Counted from the first letter of the stretch, positions 52,865 to 62,825 are shown. The stretch: DNA of 64,000 bases from Chryseobacterium bernardetii (GCF_003815975.1 NZ_CP033932.1:4135501-4199500); one strand, 5' to 3'. Notes: generated by a model from the letters alone, not told the origin. Numbers and translations: made by a program.

Positions 52865-53401
52865 TTATTTTATTAAGTTTACTGTTCTGTTTTTGGTGTC
52901 TACATTAACTCTGAAACATATTCTATTTTCATATTTCAGTTTTGGATTAATGACGGCTACTTCATACTGTCCTTTATCATTCAACTCTTTTATGTCTTTG
53001 TCTACGTCATCAATAGGAATATTATATTCTCTAAGCTTGTTTCGGAAAAGTTTGTTGATGATGAGTACATCCATTACATCCACCCGCTTCATCATAAAAT
53101 CCTCCACATCCTTATTATATCTTACCTCCCAGTCTTTTCCATATTTATTTTCAATAGCTGCCCGAGTTTTTTTATTAGCTTTAATTATCTTTTCCTGTCT
53201 TTCATAATCAATCGTACAATCTCCCGCATCTATCCATTTTATTTTCCATTTTTCAGAAATGCCGTTGGCTGCTTCTTCTCTATGCAAATCTTTAAAACCT
53301 GCCCTGTATAACCAAAAATAGCCATTACGGAGTCCTTCATCTTCTTTTTTACAGGAAGACAGCAGTATTATGATCGATAAAAAAGAAACAAAACGTATCA
53401 T
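52865..53401 (-). CDS. Lipoprotein of unknown function inside the glycogen operon
   Basis: 178 residues. Lipobox LLSSC with Cys17, then KKED. The mature part is charged and mostly soluble (NGYFWLYRAGFKDLHREE, WKIKWIDAGDCTIDYE, FMMKRVDVMDVLI). I recognise no family. Its stop is 15 nt from glgC and its start 1 nt from the glgA stop, so it is a genuine operon member. Whether it acts in glycogen metabolism is not shown. Confidence 0.75.
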   Translation of the reverse strand: MIRFVSFLSIIILLSSCKKEDEGLRNGYFWLYRAGFKDLHREEAANGISEKWKIKWIDAGDCTIDYERQEKIIKANKKTRAAIENKYGKDWEVRYNKDVEDFMMKRVDVMDVLIINKLFRNKLREYNIPIDDVDKDIKELNDKGQYEVAVINPKLKYENRICFRVNVDTKNRTVNLIK

Positions 53402-53402
53402 A

Positions 53403-54809
53403 TCAGCTATTATATAAAGCTATATATTTTTCGGCAGATTTCTCCCATGCAAAGTCAAAATTCATGTTGGCATGAATAAGTTCTTCCATTATTCCGTTTT
53501 GATGATAGATGCCAAGCGCTCTGTTCATCGCATGTACAATATCATCTACACCCGGATAGGTAAAGTTCAGCCCTGCCCCGCCTGTTGAAATATCTTCTAC
53601 CGTATCTTTCAATCCACCGGTATATCTTACTACAGGAACGGTTCCGTACCTCATAGAGTACATCTGGTTTAAACCACATGGTTCTACTCTTGATGGCATC
53701 AACAGGAAATCTGCTGAGGCATAGATCTTATGAGAAAGGTGTTCCTTATATCCCAAATCCAAAGCAAAGTTGGTGTAGGTATAATCGTATTCCTTAAGTT
53801 TATTTTCAATATAAATATTTCCTGAGCCCAGGATCATGATATTTAAGGCACCATAACTTTGTTTAATACTTTTCCATACTACGTCAGGCAGCAGGTCTGC
53901 ACCTTTTTCCGTAGCAAATCTTCCAATGAAAGCAAACAAAGGCAATTCCGGGTTCAGTCCGTATTCTTTGCAAAGCTTTTCCTTGTTTTTTCTCTTTTGG
54001 ACCACTGCATTTTTGATATTAAAATTAAAATCCAGCATCGGATCAGTCTCCGGGTTCCAGACTTCGGTATCAATTCCGTTGATGATCCCGTAAGCTTTTC
54101 CGAATTCCTGACGAACCAGGCTTTCAAGTCCACGGAAGCTGATGAAAAGCTCTTCCAGATATCCTTCGGAAACGGTAGTGAAGGCATTGGCACATTTAAT
54201 CATACTGGCCAATGGATTCATTAATCCATTCCAGTCCATTAATCCCCATTTATAGGCATCAAAAGAAGGCATATAATTCGCCATATTCCAGTTCATCATT
54301 CCCTGATACTCACCGTTATGGATGGTACCTATGGTTTTCACCCCTTTCAGAAAGCTAAATTCCATGCAATTTTCTACCATAAAAGGGACTAATCCTGTAT
54401 GATAATCATGACAATGCAGAACATCCGGCCTTAATTCCATTGCACACAGCCAATGCAGAACCCCGTGTTGGAATGCAAGAAACTGAAAGTTTTCATCCTG
54501 GTAGCCATAAGGATTATCTCTATCCAAAAGCCCGGGAATTCTCACCATATAAAGTTCAAAACCCAAAGCATTGGTTTTTTCCTTCATAACCTGAACCTGC
54601 AGCATATTGGGTCCCTGATGAATAAAACCATCAAATACCACTTCAAACTCATGTTCACGGACAAAAGGTTTATTATACCACGGCATTACCACCTTGGCTT
54701 CTATTCCTTTTACTTTATTCTGATATTTAGGAAGGGCACCAACAACGTCTGCCAACCCACCTACTTTAGCTACAGGATAACATTCTGTGCTTAAATGATA
54801 GATAACCAT
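53403..54809 (-). CDS. glgA: Glycogen synthase
   Basis: A 468-residue GT5 enzyme adding glucose from ADP-glucose. KVGGL at 15-19 binds ADP-glucose; the C-terminal EX7E-like block is PSRVEPCGLNQMYSMRYG. Other features: GTIHNGEYQG, AFIGRFATEKG. It starts 3 nt after the glgB stop. Confidence 0.95.
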   Translation of the reverse strand: MVIYHLSTECYPVAKVGGLADVVGALPKYQNKVKGIEAKVVMPWYNKPFVREHEFEVVFDGFIHQGPNMLQVQVMKEKTNALGFELYMVRIPGLLDRDNPYGYQDENFQFLAFQHGVLHWLCAMELRPDVLHCHDYHTGLVPFMVENCMEFSFLKGVKTIGTIHNGEYQGMMNWNMANYMPSFDAYKWGLMDWNGLMNPLASMIKCANAFTTVSEGYLEELFISFRGLESLVRQEFGKAYGIINGIDTEVWNPETDPMLDFNFNIKNAVVQKRKNKEKLCKEYGLNPELPLFAFIGRFATEKGADLLPDVVWKSIKQSYGALNIMILGSGNIYIENKLKEYDYTYTNFALDLGYKEHLSHKIYASADFLLMPSRVEPCGLNQMYSMRYGTVPVVRYTGGLKDTVEDISTGGAGLNFTYPGVDDIVHAMNRALGIYHQNGIMEELIHANMNFDFAWEKSAEKYIALYNS

Positions 54810-54812
54810 TCT

Positions 54813-56762
54813 TTATCTTTTGTGTTTAATTCTGTGTAATTTATACTTTTTATCTTTTTGCTGCTTCAAAATAATTCCTGCCAGAGGCGGTAATTTGATG
54901 GTCATGAACTTCTGGTGTTCTGTTCCGTCTTTATATTTTTCATCCAAGATCTCAGGTGCTACTCCACTTCCGCTGTATCCTTCATCATCAGAATTGAATA
55001 TAACCTCCCAATGCGTTCCGTTGGGAATCTTTATTTTGTAATCCAAAACTTTTGGAGCGAGGTTCAATACCGTCATCAAAATATCATCTCTTCTTTTTCC
55101 TTTCCTAAGATACACATAAACTGAATTTTCAAGATCATCTGCTTCTATCCATTCAAAGCCATGTTTATCAAATTGATTTTCATATAAAGCGGATTCGGAT
55201 CTGTATAAATGATTGAGTTCTTTCACCAAATCCTGCAGTCCTTTATGAACAGGATATTTCAGAAGATGCCAATCAAGGCTTCGGGTAAAGTTCCATTCAC
55301 TGGTTTGTCCGAATTCATCACCCATAAAAAGCAGTTTGGCTCCCGGATGGGTATACATATATACATATAAGGTACGGAGGTTGGCAAATTTCTGCCATTC
55401 ATCGCCCTTCATTTTATAAATAAGGCTGGATTTCCCATGCACCACTTCATCATGAGATAAAGGCATCATATAATTTTCATTATACATATACATAGAGGCA
55501 AAGGTAAGTTTATGATGATGGAACTTCCTGTTGACAAAATCCTCTTTAAAATAATCCAGGGTATCATGCATCCAACCCATCATCCATTTCATTCCAAAGC
55601 CAACACCGCCATCATGAACAGGTTTGGTAAGCATTGGAAAATCTGAGCTTTCTTCAGCAATGGTCATAATACTGTTTCCGAATTCTTTATAAACAGCAGT
55701 ATTGAATTCCTGCAAAAAAGCTTTGGCTTCAAGATTAACGTTTCCACCATATATATTTGGTTCCCATTCGCCTTCATTCCTGGAATAATCCAAATGAAGC
55801 ATTGAAGTAACCGCATCCACACGAAGCCCGTCTGCATGATAACGATCCAGCCAGAACATGGCATTGGAAATCAGAAAAGATTTCACTTCGTTCCTTCCAT
55901 AATTAAAGATATGTGATTTCCAGTCAGGATGAAACCCTTTTCTCGGATCTTCATGTTCATATAAATAGGAACCGTCAAAACGATGAAGTCCATTGGCATC
56001 TCCCGGAAAATGTGAAGGTACCCAATCCAGGATAACGCCTATATTATTCTGGTGAAGCTCATCAATAAGGAACATCAGGTCCTGTGGTGAGCCGAAACGT
56101 GAAGTTGCGGCATAAAATCCCGTGATCTGATATCCCCAGCTTGGATCATAAGGATATTCCATTACGGGCATAAACTCTACGTGCGTAAACTCCATTTCTT
56201 TTATATAAGGAACGAGTTTCTTAGCGATATCACGATAGTTCAAAAATTGATCAGGGCGGTCACTTTCTCTTACCCACGATCCTAAATGCAGTTCATATAC
56301 AGATATGGGAGCCTCCAAACTGTTTTTCACGTGGCGGCTATCCATCCACTTGCTGTCATTCCATTCATACCATGTTGTGGAAACCAATGAAGCAGCCTGA
56401 ATGTTCTGTTCCCAACTTAAAGCATAAGGATCACTTTTTTCTAAAATTTCTCCCCTAGCCGTCTCAATGGCATATTTATATAAGGTACCCCACGGTAAAT
56501 CGTCTATAAAACCTTCCCAGATTCCGGACTCATCCCATCTTGGAAACAGAATATGATCTTTATGGTTCCAGTTATTAAAATCTCCTATTACAGAAACTTT
56601 TTTAGCATGGGGTGCCCAAACTGAGAAATAAACTCCCTTTACACCATCCTTTTCAACAGAATGTGCTCCAAATTTACCATACAGCTTATAATGTCTGCCT
56701 TCTTTAAAAAGGTACACATCATGATCGGTGAAAAGCGTATAGGTTTTAACAGAATTCATCAA
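54813..56762 (-). CDS. glgB: 1,4-alpha-glucan branching enzyme
   Basis: 649 residues. CBM48 domain about 30-125 (YFSVWAPHAKKVSVIGDFNNW), then GH13 catalytic barrel with DWVPSHF (about 246), nucleophile D316 in LRVDAVTS, acid/base E370 in IAEES, and D438 in LSHDEVVHG. Makes alpha-1,6 branches. Shorter than the E. coli enzyme, lacking its extra N-terminal domain. First gene of the operon; no confident promoter seen in 56763-56958. Confidence 0.95.
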   Translation of the reverse strand: MMNSVKTYTLFTDHDVYLFKEGRHYKLYGKFGAHSVEKDGVKGVYFSVWAPHAKKVSVIGDFNNWNHKDHILFPRWDESGIWEGFIDDLPWGTLYKYAIETARGEILEKSDPYALSWEQNIQAASLVSTTWYEWNDSKWMDSRHVKNSLEAPISVYELHLGSWVRESDRPDQFLNYRDIAKKLVPYIKEMEFTHVEFMPVMEYPYDPSWGYQITGFYAATSRFGSPQDLMFLIDELHQNNIGVILDWVPSHFPGDANGLHRFDGSYLYEHEDPRKGFHPDWKSHIFNYGRNEVKSFLISNAMFWLDRYHADGLRVDAVTSMLHLDYSRNEGEWEPNIYGGNVNLEAKAFLQEFNTAVYKEFGNSIMTIAEESSDFPMLTKPVHDGGVGFGMKWMMGWMHDTLDYFKEDFVNRKFHHHKLTFASMYMYNENYMMPLSHDEVVHGKSSLIYKMKGDEWQKFANLRTLYVYMYTHPGAKLLFMGDEFGQTSEWNFTRSLDWHLLKYPVHKGLQDLVKELNHLYRSESALYENQFDKHGFEWIEADDLENSVYVYLRKGKRRDDILMTVLNLAPKVLDYKIKIPNGTHWEVIFNSDDEGYSGSGVAPEILDEKYKDGTEHQKFMTIKLPPLAGIILKQQKDKKYKLHRIKHKR

Positions 56763-56958
56763 GACCAGTTTGTATTTATATTTTGTCTGAAACTACGAAA
56801 AATACTGATAATAGCGGTTAATTATATATCAAATAATTATCATGCCATTTTTCCTCTTTCGTTTCTTATCAAATATATCATTTTTTAATTCACTTTTTTT
56901 ATGATTCTCAAACAATCTTTTTTATAAATTTAACAATCTAATCAATTATTAAACACTT

Positions 56959-58083
56959 ATGATGAGATTCGAACTTTATACTGATGAAAAAGATGACAGG
57001 CCGGTATTTATCACCGGGAATTTCAATAACTGGAATCCCAAGGACGATCAATACAAACTCCAGCAGTCAGACGCCAGTCATTATTTCATAGAAATCGAAG
57101 ATGAAAAGCTTGCTGATGAAATTGAATATAAATTCACCAAAGGCGGCTGGGAAAATGTAGAGCTAGATAAATACGGGAATATTACCCCTAACCGGAAAGC
57201 AAAAAAAATTCTACAGAAAACCTTTGATACGGTAGAAAAATGGAGATTAAACTGGGGTCCTTTCAAAGAGGAATTCTTCCCTACCGCCGAAGTGATCTCC
57301 GAGAAATTCTACATCCCGCAGCTAGATCGTTACCGTAAAATCTGGGCAGTACTTCCTTATGATTATCATACTTCGGATAAAACTTACCCTGTTTTATATC
57401 TCCAGGATGCCCAAAACCTGTTCAATGAAGGAAGCGGCTTCGGAAACTGGGAAATTGACAAGAAACTCTCCATTCTTGCAGAATACGGACGTGGTGATCT
57501 CATCATTATTGCCATAGAACACGGAAGTGAAGACAGGATTAAGGAATATATTTTTGATAATGATCATGTGGCCAATGGTTCAGAAGGTAAAAAATACATC
57601 CGTTTTATTACAGATACCTTAAAGCCTTACGTGGATGAAAATTACCGCACTAAAAAAGACCGTGACAATACCGGAATCGGAGGCAGCTCACTGGGAGCAT
57701 TAATCAGTATTTACAGTGGATTTCTTTATCCAGAAGTATATTCCAAATTATTGATCTTTTCCCCTTCTCTTTGGGTAGAACCTAATAATAATTTTCCGAT
57801 GATGAGCTTCCGGGTTCCATTCAAAACAAAAATATACTTATATGGTGGTGGACAGGAAGGATCTAAAATGGTCAAAAGAATTCATATTTTTGAAGAGTAT
57901 TTGAAAAAATGGGAGAAAAAGAACCTTTTTGATTTTGAATTCAGAACCAACATCAACCCTGAAGGAACACACAGTGAATTTTACTGGTCACAGGAATTCC
58001 CGAGAGCTATTGAATGGCTGTTCTATGACAATACCGAAAATCCCGTTGAAGTAAAGCCGCAACAACAAAGCATTAAGAACTAA
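56959..58083 (+). CDS. Esterase-like alpha/beta hydrolase with N-terminal glycogen-binding-like domain
   Basis: 374 residues. Residues 10-90 look like a CBM48/AMPK-beta carbohydrate-binding sandwich (VFITGNFNNWNPKDD). Residues 110-350 are an esterase-D-like fold: VLYLQDAQNLF, nucleophile S244 in GGSSLG, acid and His farther on (GTHSEFYW). No signal peptide. Divergent from glgB and 4 nt ahead of the M17 gene, so it belongs to the rightward ligase cluster, yet its binding domain points to glycogen. Substrate unknown. Confidence 0.85.
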   Translation: MMRFELYTDEKDDRPVFITGNFNNWNPKDDQYKLQQSDASHYFIEIEDEKLADEIEYKFTKGGWENVELDKYGNITPNRKAKKILQKTFDTVEKWRLNWGPFKEEFFPTAEVISEKFYIPQLDRYRKIWAVLPYDYHTSDKTYPVLYLQDAQNLFNEGSGFGNWEIDKKLSILAEYGRGDLIIIAIEHGSEDRIKEYIFDNDHVANGSEGKKYIRFITDTLKPYVDENYRTKKDRDNTGIGGSSLGALISIYSGFLYPEVYSKLLIFSPSLWVEPNNNFPMMSFRVPFKTKIYLYGGGQEGSKMVKRIHIFEEYLKKWEKKNLFDFEFRTNINPEGTHSEFYWSQEFPRAIEWLFYDNTENPVEVKPQQQSIKN

Positions 58084-58087
58084 ATTT

Positions 58088-59503
58088 ATGAAACTGATCA
58101 ACAAAAAAAATAAAAATTACACTCAGGTTTTCCATTTATTTACTGAAGAAGAATGGATCAAAACAAGTAAAAACTTCAATAAAAACATCGCAACCTTCTT
58201 CACCGGAAAAAAGCATGAAGTATTTATCAATGCCCATGAAGAAGGAATTACTTATTTTATCGGACTCGGAAAGTCCACTTTACAGAATTTCGAGCTTCAG
58301 CAGGTGGCCGTGAAATTTTCACAGACCCAAAAGGAAAAACTGCAGTCAGCCCCTACATTATTTCTTGCTGATTTCCTTAATGAAAAACAGTTTGAGGAAT
58401 TTGTGAAAGGATTATTCATCGGAACTTACCACTATCCTTTTGAAAAAAATCATCCTTTCTGGAATGCAAAATTTGAACTTCATTTTGAAAACTTAAGTCA
58501 GAAAAAACTAGACCATATCAGCCAGAAAGCCGAAGCTTTAAGCAACGGACAAATTGCATGTCAGGAATGGATGAATAAGCCAGCCAATTTAAAAAGGCCG
58601 GATACCTTTAGCCTGTACCTTAAAAATATGGCTAAAAAATACGATCTGAAATATACTGTTTTCAACCGCAAGAAATGTGAAGAATTAGGTCTGGGAGCTT
58701 ACCTTGCCGTGAATCAGGGAAGTGCTTATGATGCTGCTTTTACCATTTTGGAATATAAAACAACGGTTAAAAATGCCAAAACATTTGGGTTGGTTGGAAA
58801 ATGTGTCTTGTTTGATACAGGAGGAATTTCTCTGAAACCCTTTACCAATATGCACTATATGAAATCGGACATGGGTGGAGCTGCGGCTGTTTTAGGAACG
58901 TTGATCTATGCTGCGGAGATGAAACTGCCGGTTAATATTATAGCTGTACTTCCGATCACAGATAATGCTATTTCTGAAAAAGCTTTGCTTCCAAGTGATG
59001 TTATTACCGCCTATAACGGAAAAACCATTGAAGTGATGGATACAGATGCAGAAGGCAGGCTGATTCTTGCTGACGGACTGGCCTATTTGACCAAAAACTA
59101 TAAAACAGATTTCCTTATTGACCTGGCTACCTTAACGGGAAGTTCAGTAAGAATGTTCGGAGATACCTGCGGTGCCCTGTTTTCAAATAATGAAGAACTG
59201 AAAAACCTTTTGATAAAAACCGGAGATCATACCAACCAAAGACTGTGGAATTTACCATTATGGGATGTGTGGAAAGATGATATACAGTCTGATGTGGCCG
59301 ACTTAAAAAACATGTCTCTAAAACCTGTTGGAGATTGTATTATTGCCGCCAAATTCTTAGAACATTTCATTGAAAACCATCCTAAATGGGCACATCTGGA
59401 TATTGCCGGTGTAGCTTTTGGAAATGTAGGATATGCCAAAGAAAAAGCAGCTACCGGTTATGGGGTTCAATTGCTCACGGATTTAATTGAAAATTATCAC
59501 TAA
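58088..59503 (+). CDS. M17 leucyl aminopeptidase family protein
   Basis: 471 residues. Metal and catalytic residues map exactly to bovine LAP: K238, D243, K250, D261, D320, E322 and R324 (VGKCVLFDTGG, MKSDMGGAA, DTDAEGRL). The second motif has Asp for the common Asn before TDAEGRL. Cytoplasmic; releases N-terminal residues from peptides. Directly coupled to the esterase gene; a 140-nt gap and a promoter precede the next gene. Confidence 0.93.
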   Translation: MKLINKKNKNYTQVFHLFTEEEWIKTSKNFNKNIATFFTGKKHEVFINAHEEGITYFIGLGKSTLQNFELQQVAVKFSQTQKEKLQSAPTLFLADFLNEKQFEEFVKGLFIGTYHYPFEKNHPFWNAKFELHFENLSQKKLDHISQKAEALSNGQIACQEWMNKPANLKRPDTFSLYLKNMAKKYDLKYTVFNRKKCEELGLGAYLAVNQGSAYDAAFTILEYKTTVKNAKTFGLVGKCVLFDTGGISLKPFTNMHYMKSDMGGAAAVLGTLIYAAEMKLPVNIIAVLPITDNAISEKALLPSDVITAYNGKTIEVMDTDAEGRLILADGLAYLTKNYKTDFLIDLATLTGSSVRMFGDTCGALFSNNEELKNLLIKTGDHTNQRLWNLPLWDVWKDDIQSDVADLKNMSLKPVGDCIIAAKFLEHFIENHPKWAHLDIAGVAFGNVGYAKEKAATGYGVQLLTDLIENYH

Positions 59504-59566
59504 AAATTAGTTTATTACAAAAATTCTCTGTATACTTGAATAGTGATTTAGAAAAGCATATCATAT

Positions 59567-59589
59567 TTTGATTTTTAATATTAATCAAA
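59567..59589 (+). promoter_or_regulatory. Possible operator upstream of the ATP-grasp gene
   Basis: TTTGATT and AATCAAA are a perfect 7-bp inverted pair around an AT-rich loop, 17 nt upstream of the -7 box at 59607. No T-run follows, so a terminator is less likely. Confidence 0.3.
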
Positions 59590-59606
59590 TAACAAAGAAT
59601 TGTTTT

Positions 59607-59614
59607 TATTTTTG
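59607..59614 (+). promoter_or_regulatory. -7 element (TATTTTTG) of the ligase genes
   Basis: TATTTTTG ends 29 nt before the ATG at 59644. No TTG at -33 spacing. Confidence 0.5.
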
Positions 59615-59643
59615 ATAATTCACTAAAACTTAAAAAACATTAT

Positions 59644-60858
59644 ATGGAGGAGAAAATTATAGTATGCATTTCGTGCTATTACAAGGGCTATGATTTCATG
59701 GACGAAATGAAGAGGCTCGGTAATAAAATAATCTTAGTAACATCAGAAAATCTTAAAGAAAAAAACTGGCCCTGGCATGCCATTGATGAGGTATTTTATA
59801 TGCCTGAGATCAAGCCCTCTGTATGGAACCTGGACCATTTGATTCAGGGATTTTCCCACCTGATGAAGACCAGAAAAGTTGACGCTGTAGTCGCTCTTGA
59901 TGATTATGACGTGGAAAAGGCTGCCCTGATCCGTGAAACTTTCCGTATTCCGGGAATGGGACAGACCACGCACCGTTATTTCAGAGATAAATTGGCAATG
60001 CGTCAGAAGGCAAAAGATTCGGGAATTAATGTTCCTGAATTTACTGCCGTTTTTAATGATGATACAGTGAATGAGTTTGTGGAAAGAGTTTCTGCTCCCT
60101 GGGTCCTGAAGCCCCGTTCAGAAGCATCAGCATCAGGAATCAAAAAGATTACCACAAAAGAACAGCTTCATGAGGCACTGGAAGTACTGGGTGAAGAACG
60201 ACATCTTTTCCTTCTTGAAAGCTTTAAACCGGGAGATGTGTATCATGTGGACAGCTTAACCTTCAACAAAGAAATTGTTTTTACTTCTTCATCAAAATAT
60301 CTGGCTCCGCCTATGCAGGTTTCTCACGAAGGCGGTGTGTTCAGATCCAAAACGTTAGGAAGATACTCTGAGGAATTCAAAGATTTGGAAGAAATCAATT
60401 CCAGAGTACTTTCCAGCTTCGGGCTGATGAACGGAGCTACACATACAGAGTTCATCCGTGGAAAAGAAGATGGAAAATGGTACTTCCTTGAAACTTCTTC
60501 AAGAGTAGGCGGTGCTCATATTCCTGATTTGGTAGAAGCTTCAAGCAGCATCAATATCTGGCGAGAGTGGGCGAAGATTGAAGATGCACTTTTAAGAAAT
60601 AAAAGCTACACCATTTCTCCTCCTACAGGATATTATGCCGGGCTTATTATTGCTCTTATCAAGGATAAAGAACCTGATTACAGCAAATTTGAATGCGAAG
60701 AAGCCATACAATTTCTTCCTATAGATCATCATGTGGGAATTGTTTATAAATCCAACGATGCATCTGTAATACAAGAAAGGCTGGACAATGCGGCAGAAAA
60801 GATTAACACAGAAATGCTTAACATTCTTCCTCCTAAAACCAGTAAACTGAGCAGTTAA
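59644..60858 (+). CDS. ATP-grasp ligase (carbamoyl-phosphate synthase-like fold)
   Basis: 404 residues. N-terminal pre-ATP-grasp Rossmann part (1-105), then ATP-grasp: FRDKLAMRQKAKDSGINVP, WVLKPRSEASASGIKK, FLLESFKPG, and Mg/ATP residues in WYFLETSSRVGGAHIPDLVE. Such enzymes join a carboxylate to an amine via an acyl-phosphate. Substrates unknown. 30 nt before the next esterase; part of the 56.96-63.98 kb cluster. Confidence 0.9.
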   Translation: MEEKIIVCISCYYKGYDFMDEMKRLGNKIILVTSENLKEKNWPWHAIDEVFYMPEIKPSVWNLDHLIQGFSHLMKTRKVDAVVALDDYDVEKAALIRETFRIPGMGQTTHRYFRDKLAMRQKAKDSGINVPEFTAVFNDDTVNEFVERVSAPWVLKPRSEASASGIKKITTKEQLHEALEVLGEERHLFLLESFKPGDVYHVDSLTFNKEIVFTSSSKYLAPPMQVSHEGGVFRSKTLGRYSEEFKDLEEINSRVLSSFGLMNGATHTEFIRGKEDGKWYFLETSSRVGGAHIPDLVEASSSINIWREWAKIEDALLRNKSYTISPPTGYYAGLIIALIKDKEPDYSKFECEEAIQFLPIDHHVGIVYKSNDASVIQERLDNAAEKINTEMLNILPPKTSKLSS

Positions 60859-60888
60859 CGATAACCCATCCTTAAAGTAAAAATATAA

Positions 60889-61602
60889 ATGCCCCATATA
60901 GAACATACAGATTACTATTCCAACATTTTAGGAATAAGTGTTAAAGTAGAAGTGACCGGACATTACGGCTACCCTATCATCATGTTTCCAACCTCACAGG
61001 GACAATATACCCAGAACCATGATTTTCATCTTAACGGAAGTATCAATTGGTTCATAGAACAGGGAAAAGTAAAGCTTTATAATATTCAGACCATTGACAG
61101 CTGGAGTTTTTATGATGAAAAAATATCTCCGCAACAGAGAATCAAAAATTATGAACGGTATGTACAGTTTCTGATACTGGAATTTGTACCTTACATCCAA
61201 AAGCTTCATAAAACCCATCGTGTAGCAGTAGCCGGAGCAAGTTTTGGTGGTTATCATGCCGCTAATTTCGCCTTCAGGTTCCCGGATGTGGTTTCTCATC
61301 TGTTTTGCCTTTCAGGAGCTTTCAGCATAAGGAATTTTATGGACGGTTATTCTGATGACCTGGTATACTTCAACTGCCCAAGAGAGTTTGTAAGAAATGA
61401 TGAAGCCTGGAAATACAAACATATGCATATTGTATTAAGTACCTCAGATCAGGATATCTGTAAAAACAAAAATATTGAAATGGCGGAGATCTTAAGGTCA
61501 AAAGGTATTGATTTCTGGTATGATGAGAGAAAATGGATTGGCCACGACTGGCCATTGTGGAGAATGGTTTTCCCAACCTTTATTGGAGCTTATTTCTCTT
61601 AA
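60889..61602 (+). CDS. Esterase family protein (COG4947-like)
   Basis: A 237-residue alpha/beta hydrolase. Nucleophile S118 in AGASFGGYHA, an Asp in STSDQD and a late His in GHDWPLW complete a plausible triad. No signal peptide. It lies between the two ATP-grasp genes; it may process or release the product, by inference. Confidence 0.88.
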   Translation: MPHIEHTDYYSNILGISVKVEVTGHYGYPIIMFPTSQGQYTQNHDFHLNGSINWFIEQGKVKLYNIQTIDSWSFYDEKISPQQRIKNYERYVQFLILEFVPYIQKLHKTHRVAVAGASFGGYHAANFAFRFPDVVSHLFCLSGAFSIRNFMDGYSDDLVYFNCPREFVRNDEAWKYKHMHIVLSTSDQDICKNKNIEMAEILRSKGIDFWYDERKWIGHDWPLWRMVFPTFIGAYFS

Positions 61603-61619
61603 CATATTTATAGTTTAAC

Positions 61620-61800
61620 CCTTATTTTAACCACAAAAGTTTAACACTTAAGTCATTTGAAGAGACTACTAACTGTTTGACAAGTACACTTAAATTTTTG
61701 AAGATCTTGGATTTCAGTTTGCCGAATATCACAGTTGAAGACGTGGTATTCCCCTCCTCCGGAAGGGTGGCAGAGCGAAGATTGGGCAGGTTGGTCAAAA
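61620..61800. repeat. Intergenic region with repeat-like blocks
   Basis: The gap 61603-61871 contains TTAACCACAAAAGTTTAACA and a CCCCTCCTCCGGAAGGGTGG hairpin-like block followed by GGCAGAGCGAAG at 61749-61800. Both resemble intergenic repeats I recall from this genus, but I cannot check copy number. No gene visible. Confidence 0.35.
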
Positions 61801-61871
61801 TAAGAACCCAAACCTCATCTATTCACATTGACAAAAAATAGAAAAATATACCCTCATTAAAAACAAAAATT

Positions 61872-62825
61872 ATGACAAAAAAAGTAGGAATTCTATTCGG
61901 TATGGAAGATACCTTTCCCTGGGCATTTATAGACAAGGTTAATGAACTGGGCGGTGGAGATATTGTGGCTGAACCTGTTACGATTGACAAACTTGAGCAG
62001 GGTGCAGATTATGGATATGCCGTAATTATAGACAGAATTTCGCAGGATGTTCCCTTTTACAGAGCGTATTTAAAAAATGCAGCACTTAATGGTACTTATG
62101 TTATCAATAACCCGTTCTGGTGGAGTGCTGATGAAAAGTTTTTCAATAATGCCCTGATGAGCAAACTCGGAATTCCGTTACCCAAAACCGTGTTGCTTCC
62201 CTCTCATGAAAGACCGGACAATACTTCAGAAACTTCATTCAGAAACCTGAAATTCCCACACGATTGGGAATATATTTTCAATTATGTAGGATTTCCTGCT
62301 TATATGAAACCCCACGATGGTGGTGGCTGGAAAAACGTATACAGAGTGGAAAACCCTGATGATCTCTGGAACAAACTTGGAGAAACAGAACAATTGGTAA
62401 TGATGGTTCAGGAAGAAATTATTTTTGATGATTATTACAGAGTGTATTGTTTAGGCAGGAAATATGTTCACATTATGCCTTATGAGCCTAGAAACCCACA
62501 TCATTTGAGATATGCCACTACCCACCAGACACAAGGCGAAGAACTTGAAAAACTTTTGAAAACCATTCATGATTATACCATTAAGATGAATGAAGCATTA
62601 GGATATGACTTCAATACCGTAGAATTTGCTGTAAGAGACGGTATTCCTTATGCAATCGACTTCTGTAATCCGGCTCCTGATGCAGACAGGAACTCTGTAG
62701 GAGAAGAGAACTTTGCATGGATTATAGAGCATGCTGCTAAGCTGGCTATTGAAAAAGCCAAGGAATATGTTTCGGGAAAACCTAATATCACTTGGGGAAC
62801 CTTCGTGAAAGATTCCATAAAATAA
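61872..62825 (+). CDS. RimK-like ATP-grasp ligase
   Basis: 317 residues. N-terminal domain opens KKVGILFGMEDTFPW. ATP-grasp signatures: YMKPHDGGGWKNVY (about 146), VQEEIIF, YRVYCLGRKYVH and a terminal metal site in NTVEFAVRDGIPYAIDFCNPAPDAD. RimK relatives add amino acids or other amines to carboxylates, including Glu and peptides. Substrate unknown. Second ATP-grasp in the cluster. Confidence 0.88.
   Translation: MTKKVGILFGMEDTFPWAFIDKVNELGGGDIVAEPVTIDKLEQGADYGYAVIIDRISQDVPFYRAYLKNAALNGTYVINNPFWWSADEKFFNNALMSKLGIPLPKTVLLPSHERPDNTSETSFRNLKFPHDWEYIFNYVGFPAYMKPHDGGGWKNVYRVENPDDLWNKLGETEQLVMMVQEEIIFDDYYRVYCLGRKYVHIMPYEPRNPHHLRYATTHQTQGEELEKLLKTIHDYTIKMNEALGYDFNTVEFAVRDGIPYAIDFCNPAPDADRNSVGEENFAWIIEHAAKLAIEKAKEYVSGKPNITWGTFVKDSIK

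Noticed and set aside
61749..61800. Riboswitch or T-box ahead of the RimK-like gene
   Set aside because: The hairpin-like block does not match a known riboswitch core and has no terminator/antiterminator pair; a repeat is the simpler reading.
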